From assembly GCA_025455595.1 (NCBI GenBank), contig JALOMD010000083.1, forward strand, positions 1 through 12,840: a stretch of 12,840 bases of DNA, given 5' to 3'. Positions 1 to 5,031 of this stretch are shown here, piece by piece (the first letter of the stretch is position 1; each line of letters begins with the position of its first letter). A program made the translations under genes and the position numbers. The DNA is from Cytophagales bacterium. Lineage in GTDB: Bacteria > Bacteroidota > Bacteroidia > Cytophagales > 172606-1. The notes beneath the pieces were generated by a model. The model saw nothing but the letters and a program-made list of their open reading frames with translations. It searched no databases and was not told the origin of the DNA.

Positions 1-414
1 ATGAGCGGCTACAACCGCTTCGTGGACAAAGACGGTTACCCGGCCATCAAGCCGCCGTGGGGCACGCTGAACGCCATTGATTTGAACACGGGCGAATATT
101 TGTGGAAAGTGCCGTTCGGCGAGTACAAAGAGTTGACCGCCAAAGGCATACCGCTTACCGGCACCGAAAACTACGGCGGCCCGGTGGTGACGGCGGGCGG
201 GCTGCTGTTCATCGCCGCCACCAAGGACGAGAAGTTCCGCGTTTTTGACAAAAAAACGGGAAAACTGCTCTGGGAAACCCAACTGCCCGCCGGGGGCTAC
301 GCCACGCCCAGCACCTACGCCGTCGACGGCAAGCAGTACGTGGTCATCGCGTGCGGCGGCGGCAAAATGGGCACCAAGTCCGGCGACAGCTACGTGGCTT
401 TCGCGTTGCCGTAA
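1..414 (+). CDS. PQQ-dependent dehydrogenase (quinoprotein glucose dehydrogenase type), C-terminal part
   Basis: Seen: an open frame from the first base to TAA at 412-414 gives 137 residues. The ATG at position 1 is probably an internal Met, because the protein is already inside a beta-propeller. Blades are visible as 'LNAIDLNTGEYLWKVPFG' (about 23-40), 'GGPVVTAGGLLFIAAT' (about 59-74) and 'FRVFDKKTGKLLWETQLP' (about 79-96), followed by the closing 'GYATPSTYAVDGKQYVVIACGGG'. Known: these alternating 'DxxTGxxLW' and 'GGLLFIAAT' motifs mark the last blades of PQQ-binding propellers that oxidise aldoses or alcohols in the periplasm and pass electrons to the respiratory chain; full proteins are usually 600-750 residues. 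Inferred: only about the last fifth is here, so substrate, signal peptide and any cytochrome domain cannot be judged. It converges on the desaturase gene. Confidence 0.88.
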   Translation: MSGYNRFVDKDGYPAIKPPWGTLNAIDLNTGEYLWKVPFGEYKELTAKGIPLTGTENYGGPVVTAGGLLFIAATKDEKFRVFDKKTGKLLWETQLPAGGYATPSTYAVDGKQYVVIACGGGKMGTKSGDSYVAFALP

Positions 415-417
415 AGT

Positions 418-527
418 TTCGATGCTTCGTGCTTCGTGAAAAGCGTTTTAAGCATTTTTTCCCTAAAACGCCAAACGGTGAACGTAAAACGCTTCACGAA
501 GCATCGAAGCACGAAGCATCGGGCATA
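418..527. repeat. Composite inverted repeat between convergent genes: heptads flanking palindrome copy 1
   Basis: Left heptads are TGCTTCG (423), TGCTTCG (430) and TGAAAAG (437). Then comes palindrome copy 1 at 444-470. Right heptads are TAAAACG (464), CCAAACG (471), GTGAACG (478), TAAAACG (485), CTTCACG (492), AAGCACG (507), with two 8-base units AAGCATCG (499, 514). The left part (421-440) is the reverse complement of parts of the right (493-520), so the whole gap can fold. It lies between a + gene and a - gene, where it may end transcription from both sides (inference). Confidence 0.75.
444..470 (+). repeat. Intergenic palindrome, copy 1 (diverged)
   Basis: CGTTTTAAGCA then a T-rich centre and CCCTAAAACG. 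This is the most diverged copy. One arm change (A) is matched by T in the other arm, while two other positions no longer pair. Confidence 0.75.
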
Positions 528-1598
528 CTAAGCGTTGCCCATCTTCCTGATGTGCGCCAAGTGCGAGGCAAATGCTTTTCGCATCGAAGGATATTCCAAG
601 TACGGGACACCGTGTTCGCGGCAGGTTTCCTTCACCAGCCGGTTGATGGCCGGGTAATGCACATGACTGATACGCGGAAACAAGTGGTGCTCCACTTGGA
701 AATTCAGTCCGCCCAGCAGCCAGGACAGCACCCGGTTGTGCGTGGCGAAGTCGGCCGTGGTCACCACTTGGTGGACGGCCCATTCCCTTTCCATCCTGCC
801 CGAACCGGCTTGGGGCTGCGGAAAATCCGTGCCTTCCACCACGTGGGCCAATTGAAACACCACGCTGATGGCCAACCCGCACACGAACGTAACCACCACG
901 AAGCCAATCAGGGCCGCCAACCAGCCCGTTTGCCAGATCGGAATGGCCAAGTAAACGGCCACGTAGCACACCTTGGTGAGCCAGAAAACAACGTGTTCCT
1001 TCCGGGCCAACGTTTTCTGCGCATTGCCCGCCGCCACGTGCCCGGTGAAATATTTCTCAAAATCGTGGTAAAACACCCACACCACGTACGAAATCCCGTA
1101 AAGCATCACCCAGTACAAATACTGGAATTTGTGGAACCAACGGCGCGGCTGCTCGGTGTGCAATCGCATGAACGGTTTCACGTCAATATCCGAATCCATG
1201 CCCTCGATGTTGGTGTACGTGTGGTGGTTGATGTTGTGCTTGATTTTCCAGAAATAGATGTTGCCGCCCAGCACGTTCAGGAAGTAGCCCGCGCTGGTGT
1301 TGAGCCACCGGTGTTTGGAGAAGCTCTGGTGGCCGCCTTCGTGCATCACGTTGAAACCGATGAACGCCAAGTGCAAACCCAACAGCACGCACAGCGGCAA
1401 GGCCAAGGCAACAGGCGGCGTGAAAAACACCAGCACCACGTACAAAGCCACGGCGCAACAGATTTGCACCGCGCTTTTGGTCAGCAGCCGGGCGTTGCCG
1501 TTGCGGTCAAGGCGGTTGGCGGCAAAGTACGCTTCCACTTTCGTCTTCAACGATTTGAAAAAAGGACTTTGGGTATGGGCAAATGAAACGGTTGACAT
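528..1598 (-). CDS. Membrane fatty-acid (acyl-CoA/acyl-lipid) desaturase
   Basis: Seen: 356 residues with the three histidine boxes of front-end/linoleoyl-CoA-type desaturases: HEGGH (86-90), HNINHH (121-126) and QVEHH (301-305). Hydrophobic pairs lie at about 43-82, 160-178 and 205-250. The start MSTVSFAH is the first Met and has no competing start. Known: the histidine boxes bind a di-iron centre that introduces a cis double bond into acyl chains using O2 and an electron donor. The QVEHH third box, with Gln in place of the first His, is typical of delta-5/delta-6 type enzymes; this protein has no fused cytochrome b5 domain, so it needs a separate donor. Inferred: it adjusts membrane fluidity; the exact regiospecificity cannot be read from sequence. 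It lies 129 nt downstream of the 1728-2144 gene on the same strand and may be co-transcribed. Its stop abuts the composite repeat 418-527. Confidence 0.93.
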   Translation of the reverse strand: MSTVSFAHTQSPFFKSLKTKVEAYFAANRLDRNGNARLLTKSAVQICCAVALYVVLVFFTPPVALALPLCVLLGLHLAFIGFNVMHEGGHQSFSKHRWLNTSAGYFLNVLGGNIYFWKIKHNINHHTYTNIEGMDSDIDVKPFMRLHTEQPRRWFHKFQYLYWVMLYGISYVVWVFYHDFEKYFTGHVAAGNAQKTLARKEHVVFWLTKVCYVAVYLAIPIWQTGWLAALIGFVVVTFVCGLAISVVFQLAHVVEGTDFPQPQAGSGRMEREWAVHQVVTTADFATHNRVLSWLLGGLNFQVEHHLFPRISHVHYPAINRLVKETCREHGVPYLEYPSMRKAFASHLAHIRKMGNA

Positions 1599-1612
1599 GC
1601 TTTTTGTTTGAG

Positions 1613-1647
1613 AGTCGTTAGTGGCCAGTCGTCAGCAATCAGTCACT
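1613..1647. repeat. Degenerate heptad array (AGTCnnn)
   Basis: Five units in phase: AGTCGTT (1613), AGTGGCC (1620), AGTCGTC (1627), AGCAATC (1634), AGTCACT (1641). It sits 15 nt upstream of the desaturase start. The first units closely match the array at 4783-4803. Confidence 0.75.
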
Positions 1648-1727
1648 TAAGATGATGAACTGGTGCAAGCGTTCTGGCTTGGATTTGATTGTTTTTGTTT
1701 TTCACTCAAGACTTATTTTGCCGAGCC

Positions 1728-2144
1728 TCAACGCAACGAAGCGAAAACGGACAAGTCGCGGCCGGTTACGGCAAAGAACAGGTTTTGCAACTGGTGGAAG
1801 AACGCAATTGGCTGGTGGGCGATGTGAAACGGGTTTTGGAGTGATTGCACGGGTTGGAATGCTTCGTTTAGGTAAAACCCTTGTTGGCTTTGCCAATGCA
1901 GAAGATAATGCGCTTCCGGCCCCGGCCCGTGCAAAACGGCCTTGAAGCCGAAGTCTTCCAGTAAATTGTAATCCAGCGAGATAGGTGCCAGTTCGTCGTA
2001 CTTGACAATACGGGACTGGCTTTTCCCCTCGGGCGAGACGGCGCACTCCTCGGCGTACAGTTCGATTACATTGAAGTACTGGCCTTCCCACAAGGATGAG
2101 GCCAACACCAAGTTACCCAAACGCAATTCGTTGGCTGCTATCAT
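1728..2144 (-). CDS. Conserved Bacteroidota hypothetical protein (ANELRLGN family)
   Basis: Seen: 138 residues beginning MIAANELRLGNLV. The frame stays open upstream to an ATG at 2258, but the extra residues are low in family character and the conserved block begins exactly at MIAANEL, so the start at 2144 is preferred. The C-terminal part has 'FFHQLQNLFFAVTGRDLSV' (about 115-133), and 'APISLDYNLLEDFGF' lies at 53-67. No membrane segment or signal peptide is visible. Known: small proteins with an N-terminal 'ANELRIGN' block, a 'PI.L....L...GF' middle and a terminal 'LHQLQNLYFALTG' are common in Bacteroidota and are usually annotated hypothetical; their role is not established. It lies 5' of the desaturase on the same strand. 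Confidence 0.8.
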   Translation of the reverse strand: MIAANELRLGNLVLASSLWEGQYFNVIELYAEECAVSPEGKSQSRIVKYDELAPISLDYNLLEDFGFKAVLHGPGPEAHYLLHWQSQQGFYLNEAFQPVQSLQNPFHIAHQPIAFFHQLQNLFFAVTGRDLSVFASLR

Positions 2145-2257
2145 AAACGAAACAGATACTGCAAGAACAGTGCCTCTCGCAAGGAAGCCGGAAAAAGACG
2201 AACCAAAAGGCGGAAGGTGACAGGAGGGGAAAATGCCGGTGTTTTTGCACGTGTTCA

Positions 2258-2288
2258 TAAAGGTACTGCCGCCGGGCCACGAATGAAA
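2258..2288 (-). promoter_or_regulatory. Possible Bacteroidota promoter for the 1728-2144 gene
   Basis: Reading the minus strand, TTTC (2288-2285), a 19-nt spacer and TACCTTTA (2265-2258) resemble TTTG-N19-TAnnTTTG with one mismatch in each box. The start codon at 2144 would then have a leader of about 105 nt. Weak support. Confidence 0.28.
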
Positions 2289-2383
2289 GAACTTTGCCGA
2301 TTATGTTTTGCCGCTGCCCGTTGCAACCGGTATGGCACGTTGTTTTTGCGTTGAGCAACAAGTCGTTGCAACAAAAGGCAAAA

Positions 2384-2418
2384 GGGGCGTTTTGGTTGTT
2401 TTTTGCCCAAAACGCCCC
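2384..2418 (+). repeat. Intergenic palindrome, copy 2 (extended stem)
   Basis: GGGGCGTTTTGG...CCAAAACGCCCC. The outer stem is extended by GGG/CCC beyond the usual CG. The inner left arm is degenerate (TTG where others have GCA). It lies between divergently transcribed genes, where a terminator is not needed. Confidence 0.85.
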
Positions 2419-2462
2419 CGTACCTTTAATGCAGAGAGATTTATTTTGAAGCCTTTAAACCA

Positions 2463-2607
2463 TAGGACTTTCGCTTGCCGTCAACAAAGACGGTCATCCG
2501 TAGCTCCGAATGGTATTCGGAGGGCCACGCCAGGGCGTGGGTTTGTCGCAGCCAACTCATGCCTTGCATGACATCCCGACGAGTCGGGACTACCAGCGAA
2601 AGTCCTA
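2463..2607. repeat. Folded repeat element with 13-bp terminal inverted repeats and three internal hairpins
   Basis: Ends are TAGGACTTTCGCT (2463-2475) and its exact reverse complement (2595-2607). Inside are three separate perfect 7-bp hairpins: CTCCGAA/TTCGGAG (2504-2522), CCACGCC/GGCGTGG (2525-2540) and TCCCGAC/GTCGGGA (2574-2589). It contains no coding frame with recognisable content. It looks like a small non-autonomous or REP-like composite element; this classification is inference. Confidence 0.7.
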
Positions 2608-2627
2608 AACCAATTGAATGTTTTTCA

Positions 2628-2655
2628 ACCCAAGACTCAATACCCATGACCCGAT
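2628..2655. repeat. Heptad array overlapping a start codon (ACCCAnn)
   Basis: Units ACCCAAG (2628), ACTCAAT (2635), ACCCATG (2642), ACCCGAT (2649). The ATG of the lipoprotein gene lies inside the third unit. Confidence 0.6.
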
Positions 2656-3068
2656 ACTTGGCTTTCCCTGTCCTTCTCGTGCTGCTGGCCGGATGCAGTG
2701 CCGAGCGGAAACTGACCAATCGGCTGGAAGGCCGTTGGGAAGTGGCCCGTTACGAAACGACCAACAGCACTGCGCAGTCGGTGCAACTGAGCAACATCGG
2801 CACCATTGAGTTCGACAAAGACCGCTCGGGCCGACGTGACATCAGTTACAATGCGTTTCAAACCCGCTTTGCCGTCAGCCCGCGTTTCCAGTGGTCGAAC
2901 ACCGACCGGTACGTGACCATCCGCAACGCCTCGTCTGACTCGGCCAAGGCGTGGATTGTGCTGGAAAACCGACGCGGCTACCAAAAGTGGACTTCCACCG
3001 ACGGCTCGACGGGCGTGCAAGTGCTTGAACTGCGCAAACCTGACCAGAAAGGAGTCTTGGGTCTTTAG
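2646..3068 (+). CDS. Lipocalin-like lipoprotein
   Basis: Seen: 140 residues. The signal MTRYLAFPVLLVLLAGC has a lipobox LAGC with the lipidated Cys at 17. This fixes the start at 2646, although the frame is open further upstream through repeat sequence. After the Cys come 'LTNRLEGRWEVARYE', then short beta-strand-like stretches: 'IGTIEFDKDRSGRRDISYN', 'FQWSNTDRYVTIRN', 'AWIVLENRRGYQKWTST' and 'VQVLELRK'. Known: 'L.G.W.V......' followed by alternating strands is the pattern of the lipocalin-like domain found in many Bacteroidota outer-membrane or periplasmic lipoproteins, mostly of unknown ligand. Odd: the first codons and the last residues (about GVLGL) are encoded in heptad repeats of opposite orientation, so the original C-terminus may have been altered. 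Function beyond envelope location is not inferable. Confidence 0.8.
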   Translation: MTRYLAFPVLLVLLAGCSAERKLTNRLEGRWEVARYETTNSTAQSVQLSNIGTIEFDKDRSGRRDISYNAFQTRFAVSPRFQWSNTDRYVTIRNASSDSAKAWIVLENRRGYQKWTSTDGSTGVQVLELRKPDQKGVLGL

Positions 3069-3087
3069 TCTTGCGTCTTGGGCATGG
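3053..3087. repeat. Heptad array overlapping a stop codon (nGTCTTG)
   Basis: AGTCTTG (3053), GGTCTTT (3060), AGTCTTG (3067), CGTCTTG (3074), GGCATGG (3081). The lipoprotein stop TAG (3066-3068) lies within it. The orientation is the reverse of the array at the gene's 5' end. Confidence 0.75.
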
Positions 3088-3094
3088 TTGTCCT

Positions 3095-3123
3095 GCGTTT
3101 TAGGCGATTTTTGCCTAAAACGC
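3095..3123 (+). repeat. Intergenic palindrome, copy 3 (compensated pair)
   Basis: GCGTTTTAGGC...GCCTAAAACGC. Relative to the main form, G-C has become A-T in both arms, so pairing is kept. This is the clearest covariation in the family. Confidence 0.88.
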
Positions 3124-3193
3124 CTTTGGAAAGCAGGCCTTCCCGCAGGGCGGGATGACCGCAAGCACAGGCTCGCAAAAGACTAAGGGCCCG

Positions 3194-3220
3194 CGTTTTG
3201 AGCAATTTTTGCCCAAAACG
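3194..3220 (+). repeat. Intergenic palindrome, copy 4
   Basis: CGTTTTGAGCA, T-rich centre, GCCCAAAACG. One arm mismatch. Its right arm is in phase with the following heptads. Confidence 0.85.
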
Positions 3221-3241
3221 ATAAACGTCAAACGATAAACG
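3214..3241. repeat. Heptad array growing out of palindrome copy 4 (nnAAACG)
   Basis: CAAAACG (3214, the palindrome arm itself), ATAAACG (3221), TCAAACG (3228), ATAAACG (3235), all exactly 7 nt apart. Confidence 0.78.
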
Positions 3242-3263
3242 AATCTTGAAGCGGCGCGAATAG

Positions 3264-3294
3264 TTTGTTTCGGCGGCAGAATTGCTTTCCTTTG
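3264..3294 (+). promoter_or_regulatory. Likely Bacteroidota promoter of the FKBP gene
   Basis: TTTG (3264-3267), 19-nt spacer, TTCCTTTG (3287-3294). This matches TTTG-N19-TAnnTTTG with one mismatch. Transcription would start near 3301, giving a leader of about 85 nt. Confidence 0.5.
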
Positions 3295-3384
3295 CGGGTG
3301 TATCCCCGGCATAGGAACCACTTTGCCCGCTTTACGGGTTCTTTTCATTGCAACTGTACTTATCACCTAAAACAATTGTTTATC

Positions 3385-3897
3385 ATGCAAATTGAACCCA
3401 GAACCGTTGTGTCGTTGACATACGAACTCCGCGTGGACGAAGAAGGCGGCGAGCCTGAACTGGTTGAGAAAGTGGAATCCAACCAGCCGTTGGTTTTTTT
3501 GTACGGCATCGGCAATATGCTTGAGAAATTCGAGCAAAACATAAAAGGCCTCAAGCAAGGCGACGATTTCACCTTTTCGCTCAAGCCCGACGAAGGGTAC
3601 GGCGAATTCGACGAGGAGGCCGTGGTGCGCCTGCCCATCAACATCTTTGAAGTGGACGGCAAGGTGGACAGCGAAATGCTGAAAGAAGGCAACGTGCTGC
3701 CCATGATGGATCAAGACGGCAACCAGATGCAAGGCCGCGTGCTGGAAGTGGCCGACGACTCGGTGTTGATGGACTTCAACCACCCGCTGGCGGGTATGAA
3801 CATGCACTTCAGCGGCAAAGTAGTCGGCATCCGCGAAGCTACGTTGGAAGAACTCACCCACCGCCACGTACACGGGCCGGGCGGCGTACATCACTGA
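3385..3897 (+). CDS. SlyD-like FKBP-type peptidyl-prolyl cis-trans isomerase
   Basis: Seen: 170 residues starting MQIEPRTVVSLTYEL. It has the first FKBP part at about 6-75 (including 'PLVFLYGIGNMLEKFEQ' and 'KPDEGYG' at 68-73), an inserted-flap region at about 76-128, and the SlyD signature 'MDFNHPLAGMNMHFSGKV' (129-146). It ends in a short His-rich tail (HRHVHG...HH) that could bind metal. The frame is open upstream to 3265, but those residues do not fit the family. Known: SlyD-type proteins catalyse prolyl isomerisation and act as cytoplasmic folding chaperones; the E. coli protein also hands nickel to hydrogenase. Inferred: a general folding helper, since no metalloenzyme gene is nearby. 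It is a single-gene unit with a strong terminator at 3933-3960. Confidence 0.93.
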   Translation: MQIEPRTVVSLTYELRVDEEGGEPELVEKVESNQPLVFLYGIGNMLEKFEQNIKGLKQGDDFTFSLKPDEGYGEFDEEAVVRLPINIFEVDGKVDSEMLKEGNVLPMMDQDGNQMQGRVLEVADDSVLMDFNHPLAGMNMHFSGKVVGIREATLEELTHRHVHGPGGVHH

Positions 3898-3899
3898 CA

Positions 3900-3927
3900 C
3901 GTTTAGCGTTTTACGTTTACCGTTCAA
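3900..3927. repeat. Heptad array (CGTTnnn)
   Basis: CGTTTAG (3900), CGTTTTA (3907), CGTTTAC (3914), CGTTCAA (3921), starting 2 nt after the FKBP stop. CGTT is the complement of the AACG core seen at 3214 and 5011. Confidence 0.75.
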
Positions 3928-3932
3928 AGTCC

Positions 3933-3960
3933 AAAGGCTCCGTCGTATGACGGAGCCTTT
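3933..3960. terminator. Bidirectional intrinsic terminator
   Basis: Perfect 12-bp stem AAAGGCTCCGTC / GACGGAGCCTTT with a 4-nt loop. It has A-runs before and T-runs after the G+C stem on either strand. It lies 35 nt after the FKBP stop and between convergent genes. Confidence 0.85.
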
Positions 3961-3991
3961 GGCGTTTTGGGCAAAATTTGCCCAAAACGCC
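3961..3991 (+). repeat. Intergenic palindrome, copy 5
   Basis: GGCGTTTTGGGCA...TGCCCAAAACGCC, the most symmetric copy, with arms fully complementary. It directly abuts the terminator at 3933-3960, so termination is already provided and this element is probably something else. Confidence 0.9.
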
Positions 3992-4002
3992 TTTCTTTTT
4001 TC

Positions 4003-4053
4003 ACTAAAGACTGATGACTAACGCGACTAAAGACCAAAGACTAATGACTAACA
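4003..4053. repeat. Heptad array (ACTAAnG)
   Basis: ACTAAAG (4003), ACTGATG (4010), ACTAACG (4017), a 2-nt slip, then ACTAAAG (4026), ACCAAAG (4033), ACTAATG (4040), ACTAACA (4047). Seven units, ending 9 nt before the stop of the 4063-4638 gene. Confidence 0.85.
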
Positions 4054-4062
4054 ACTTGGCAC

Positions 4063-4638
4063 TTACATGAAAATAAAAAAAGGCCTGCGGATGCGCGACG
4101 AATACAGTGCCCAAGACCCGCCTGATTTTTGTTCCAGCGAAACCCAAATAACGTGCTGCGGTTGGATGTTCCTGAAAACCACTGACAAATTGTAGTGGCC
4201 GTTGACCACCCGTTTTCCCGTTCTTTCGGCGGTGCCGCTGGCAGCAAATGCGGCCAAATTGAACTCGCACGTACCGTTGGTTTCCACATCGAACGAAATG
4301 ATGTAATTGCCTACCGTGGTGATGCCGTACGATGCGGGCTTGAAGCGCGTGGAGGCAATAGGTGCCCGGTGCGGCGACTTGTTGATGTCAAACTTGGCGT
4401 AGTTGGCCGTATCGGCTTGCACCAGTTCAGGCTCGATCAGGGTGAGGTGGGTTTTGTCCTTGCCGCCCATTCGCCGGATGTCCAGCAACTCGACCGTATC
4501 TATCACCAAATCAATCGGGTAGCTCAGGAGCCGGCTCGGTACGAAAAGCTTCTTGATGTCCTTGGGCAGCAAGTCCTGCTTGAAACGGGTGGGCCTTTTT
4601 GTCTTGCTCGGCACAATGTCTTCCAACAAGTTTTCCAT
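4063..4638 (-). CDS. Unrecognised 191-residue protein with a beta-rich C-terminal half
   Basis: I do not recognise a named family. Seen: no signal peptide or membrane segment. The N-terminal 30 residues are charged (MENLLEDIVPSKTKRPTRFK...). A middle part contains 'LSYPIDLVIDTVELLDI' (38-54) and 'HLTLIEPELVQADTANYAKFDI' (64-85). From about 94 onward, alternating hydrophobic strands and Gly/Asn turns ('TTVGNYIISFDVETNGTCEF', 'VVNGHYNLSVVFRN', 'VIWVSLEQKSGGSWALYSS') suggest a beta-sandwich, perhaps a binding domain. The last residues RRPFFIFM are unusually hydrophobic for a terminus. Codon use and the strong single frame make it a real gene. It is transcribed toward the FKBP gene, with heptads immediately downstream. 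A role cannot be assigned. Confidence 0.72.
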   Translation of the reverse strand: MENLLEDIVPSKTKRPTRFKQDLLPKDIKKLFVPSRLLSYPIDLVIDTVELLDIRRMGGKDKTHLTLIEPELVQADTANYAKFDINKSPHRAPIASTRFKPASYGITTVGNYIISFDVETNGTCEFNLAAFAASGTAERTGKRVVNGHYNLSVVFRNIQPQHVIWVSLEQKSGGSWALYSSRIRRPFFIFM

Positions 4639-4711
4639 AGTAACAGGTGTTTAAAGTAAGAAAAGTAATTGATTGCCAATAGGTTAGTGGATACTTTGTA
4701 CAGAGGTAAAC

Positions 4712-4741
4712 AAAACGAAACCCCGACACACCGTGCCGGGG
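4712..4741 (-). terminator. Terminator-like hairpin, minus strand
   Basis: CCCCG..CAC...GTG..CGGGG (4721-4741). On the minus strand it is followed by TTTCGTTTTGTTT, a T-rich tail. It is 290 nt beyond the fabH stop, so it would close a long fabH transcript or a lost gene. Confidence 0.55.
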
Positions 4742-4782
4742 CTGCTGCGATTGCGTTTCAATCTAATGCCGGATAAGGGTAA

Positions 4783-4803
4783 AGTCGTTAGTGGTCAGTC
4801 AGG
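4783..4803. repeat. Short heptad array (AGTCnnn)
   Basis: AGTCGTT (4783), AGTGGTC (4790), AGTCAGG (4797). It is almost the same as the first three units at 1613. Confidence 0.6.
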
Positions 4804-4816
4804 TTGCAGACATGGT

Positions 4817-4903
4817 TCTTTGCGTGCTTTGCGAGAAACTCTGCGCCTTTGCGTGAAAGATTGCTCGCAAAGGGCGCAAAGACTTTCGCAAAGGGCGCAA
4901 AGA
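4817..4903. repeat. Imperfect inverted-repeat element rich in CTTTGCG / CGCAAAG
   Basis: Left arm 4817-4854 is made of CTTTGCG-type words. Right arm 4864-4903 is made of two near-identical units, TCGCAAAGGGCGCAAAGA at 4865-4882 and 4886-4903. The arms can pair over most of about 38 bp. Sequences of this kind recur in many Bacteroidota intergenic regions (general knowledge). Confidence 0.7.
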
Positions 4904-4990
4904 TGGGCATGACTTCACTAACCAATTGAATTAGTCTTTAGTAAATCCACGGTCGCAGGCAACTGAAAACCAAGCACTTAAAAGGCGGAG

Positions 4991-5017
4991 CGTTTTGGGC
5001 AAAAAATGCCCAAAACG
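4991..5017 (-). repeat. Intergenic palindrome, copy 6 (opposite orientation)
   Basis: CGTTTTGGGC, centre AAAAAAT, GCCCAAAACG. The A-rich centre shows that, unlike the clearly oriented copies, this one points along the minus strand. It lies 15 nt after the fabH stop. Confidence 0.9.
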
Positions 5018-5031
5018 TAAAACGATAAACG
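5011..5031. repeat. Heptad array growing out of palindrome copy 6 (nnAAACG)
   Basis: CAAAACG (5011, the palindrome arm), TAAAACG (5018), ATAAACG (5025). The fabH stop codon begins at the next base. Confidence 0.72.

Larger units (their letters stand above)
2145..2645. other. Intergenic region between divergent genes
   Basis: No supportable gene in about 500 nt. It holds a possible minus-strand promoter (2258-2288), palindrome copy 2 (2384-2418), a folded element bounded by a 13-bp inverted repeat (2463-2607) and heptads that run into the lipoprotein start (2628-2655). Confidence 0.7.
3069..3384. other. Intergenic region with two palindromes and a promoter
   Basis: No gene seen. In order it contains the end of the heptads, palindrome copy 3 (3095-3123), a small hairpin TCCCGC/GCGGGA (3141-3155), palindrome copy 4 (3194-3220) continuing into heptads (to 3241), and the likely FKBP promoter (3264-3294). 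Confidence 0.7.
4639..5031. other. Intergenic region between two minus-strand genes
   Basis: No complete gene seen. On the minus strand from fabH it holds heptads and palindrome copy 6 (4991-5031), an inverted-repeat element (4817-4903), a heptad array (4783-4803) and a terminator-like hairpin (4712-4741). Just before that hairpin, the minus strand has a short open stretch ending 'DFTLIRH' stop at about 4767. It may be a gene remnant, but it is only 11 codons long. Confidence 0.6.

Noticed and set aside
351..1586. Long open frame on the + strand opposite the desaturase
   Set aside because: Its protein is His/Arg/Val-rich without domain signs and is the antisense shadow of a gene with all three histidine boxes.
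2306..2449. Short + strand frame after an ACTTTG-like -7 element
   Set aside because: 47 codons that run through palindrome copy 2, with no recognisable content.
4003..4053. CRISPR array
   Set aside because: The repeat unit is only 7 nt and degenerate, with no spacers and no cas genes; the same holds for the other heptad arrays.
3214..5031. Heptads as riboswitch or origin iterons
   Set aside because: Units are 7 nt, differ in core from site to site and lack the longer conserved iterons or a replication gene; no known riboswitch core is visible.
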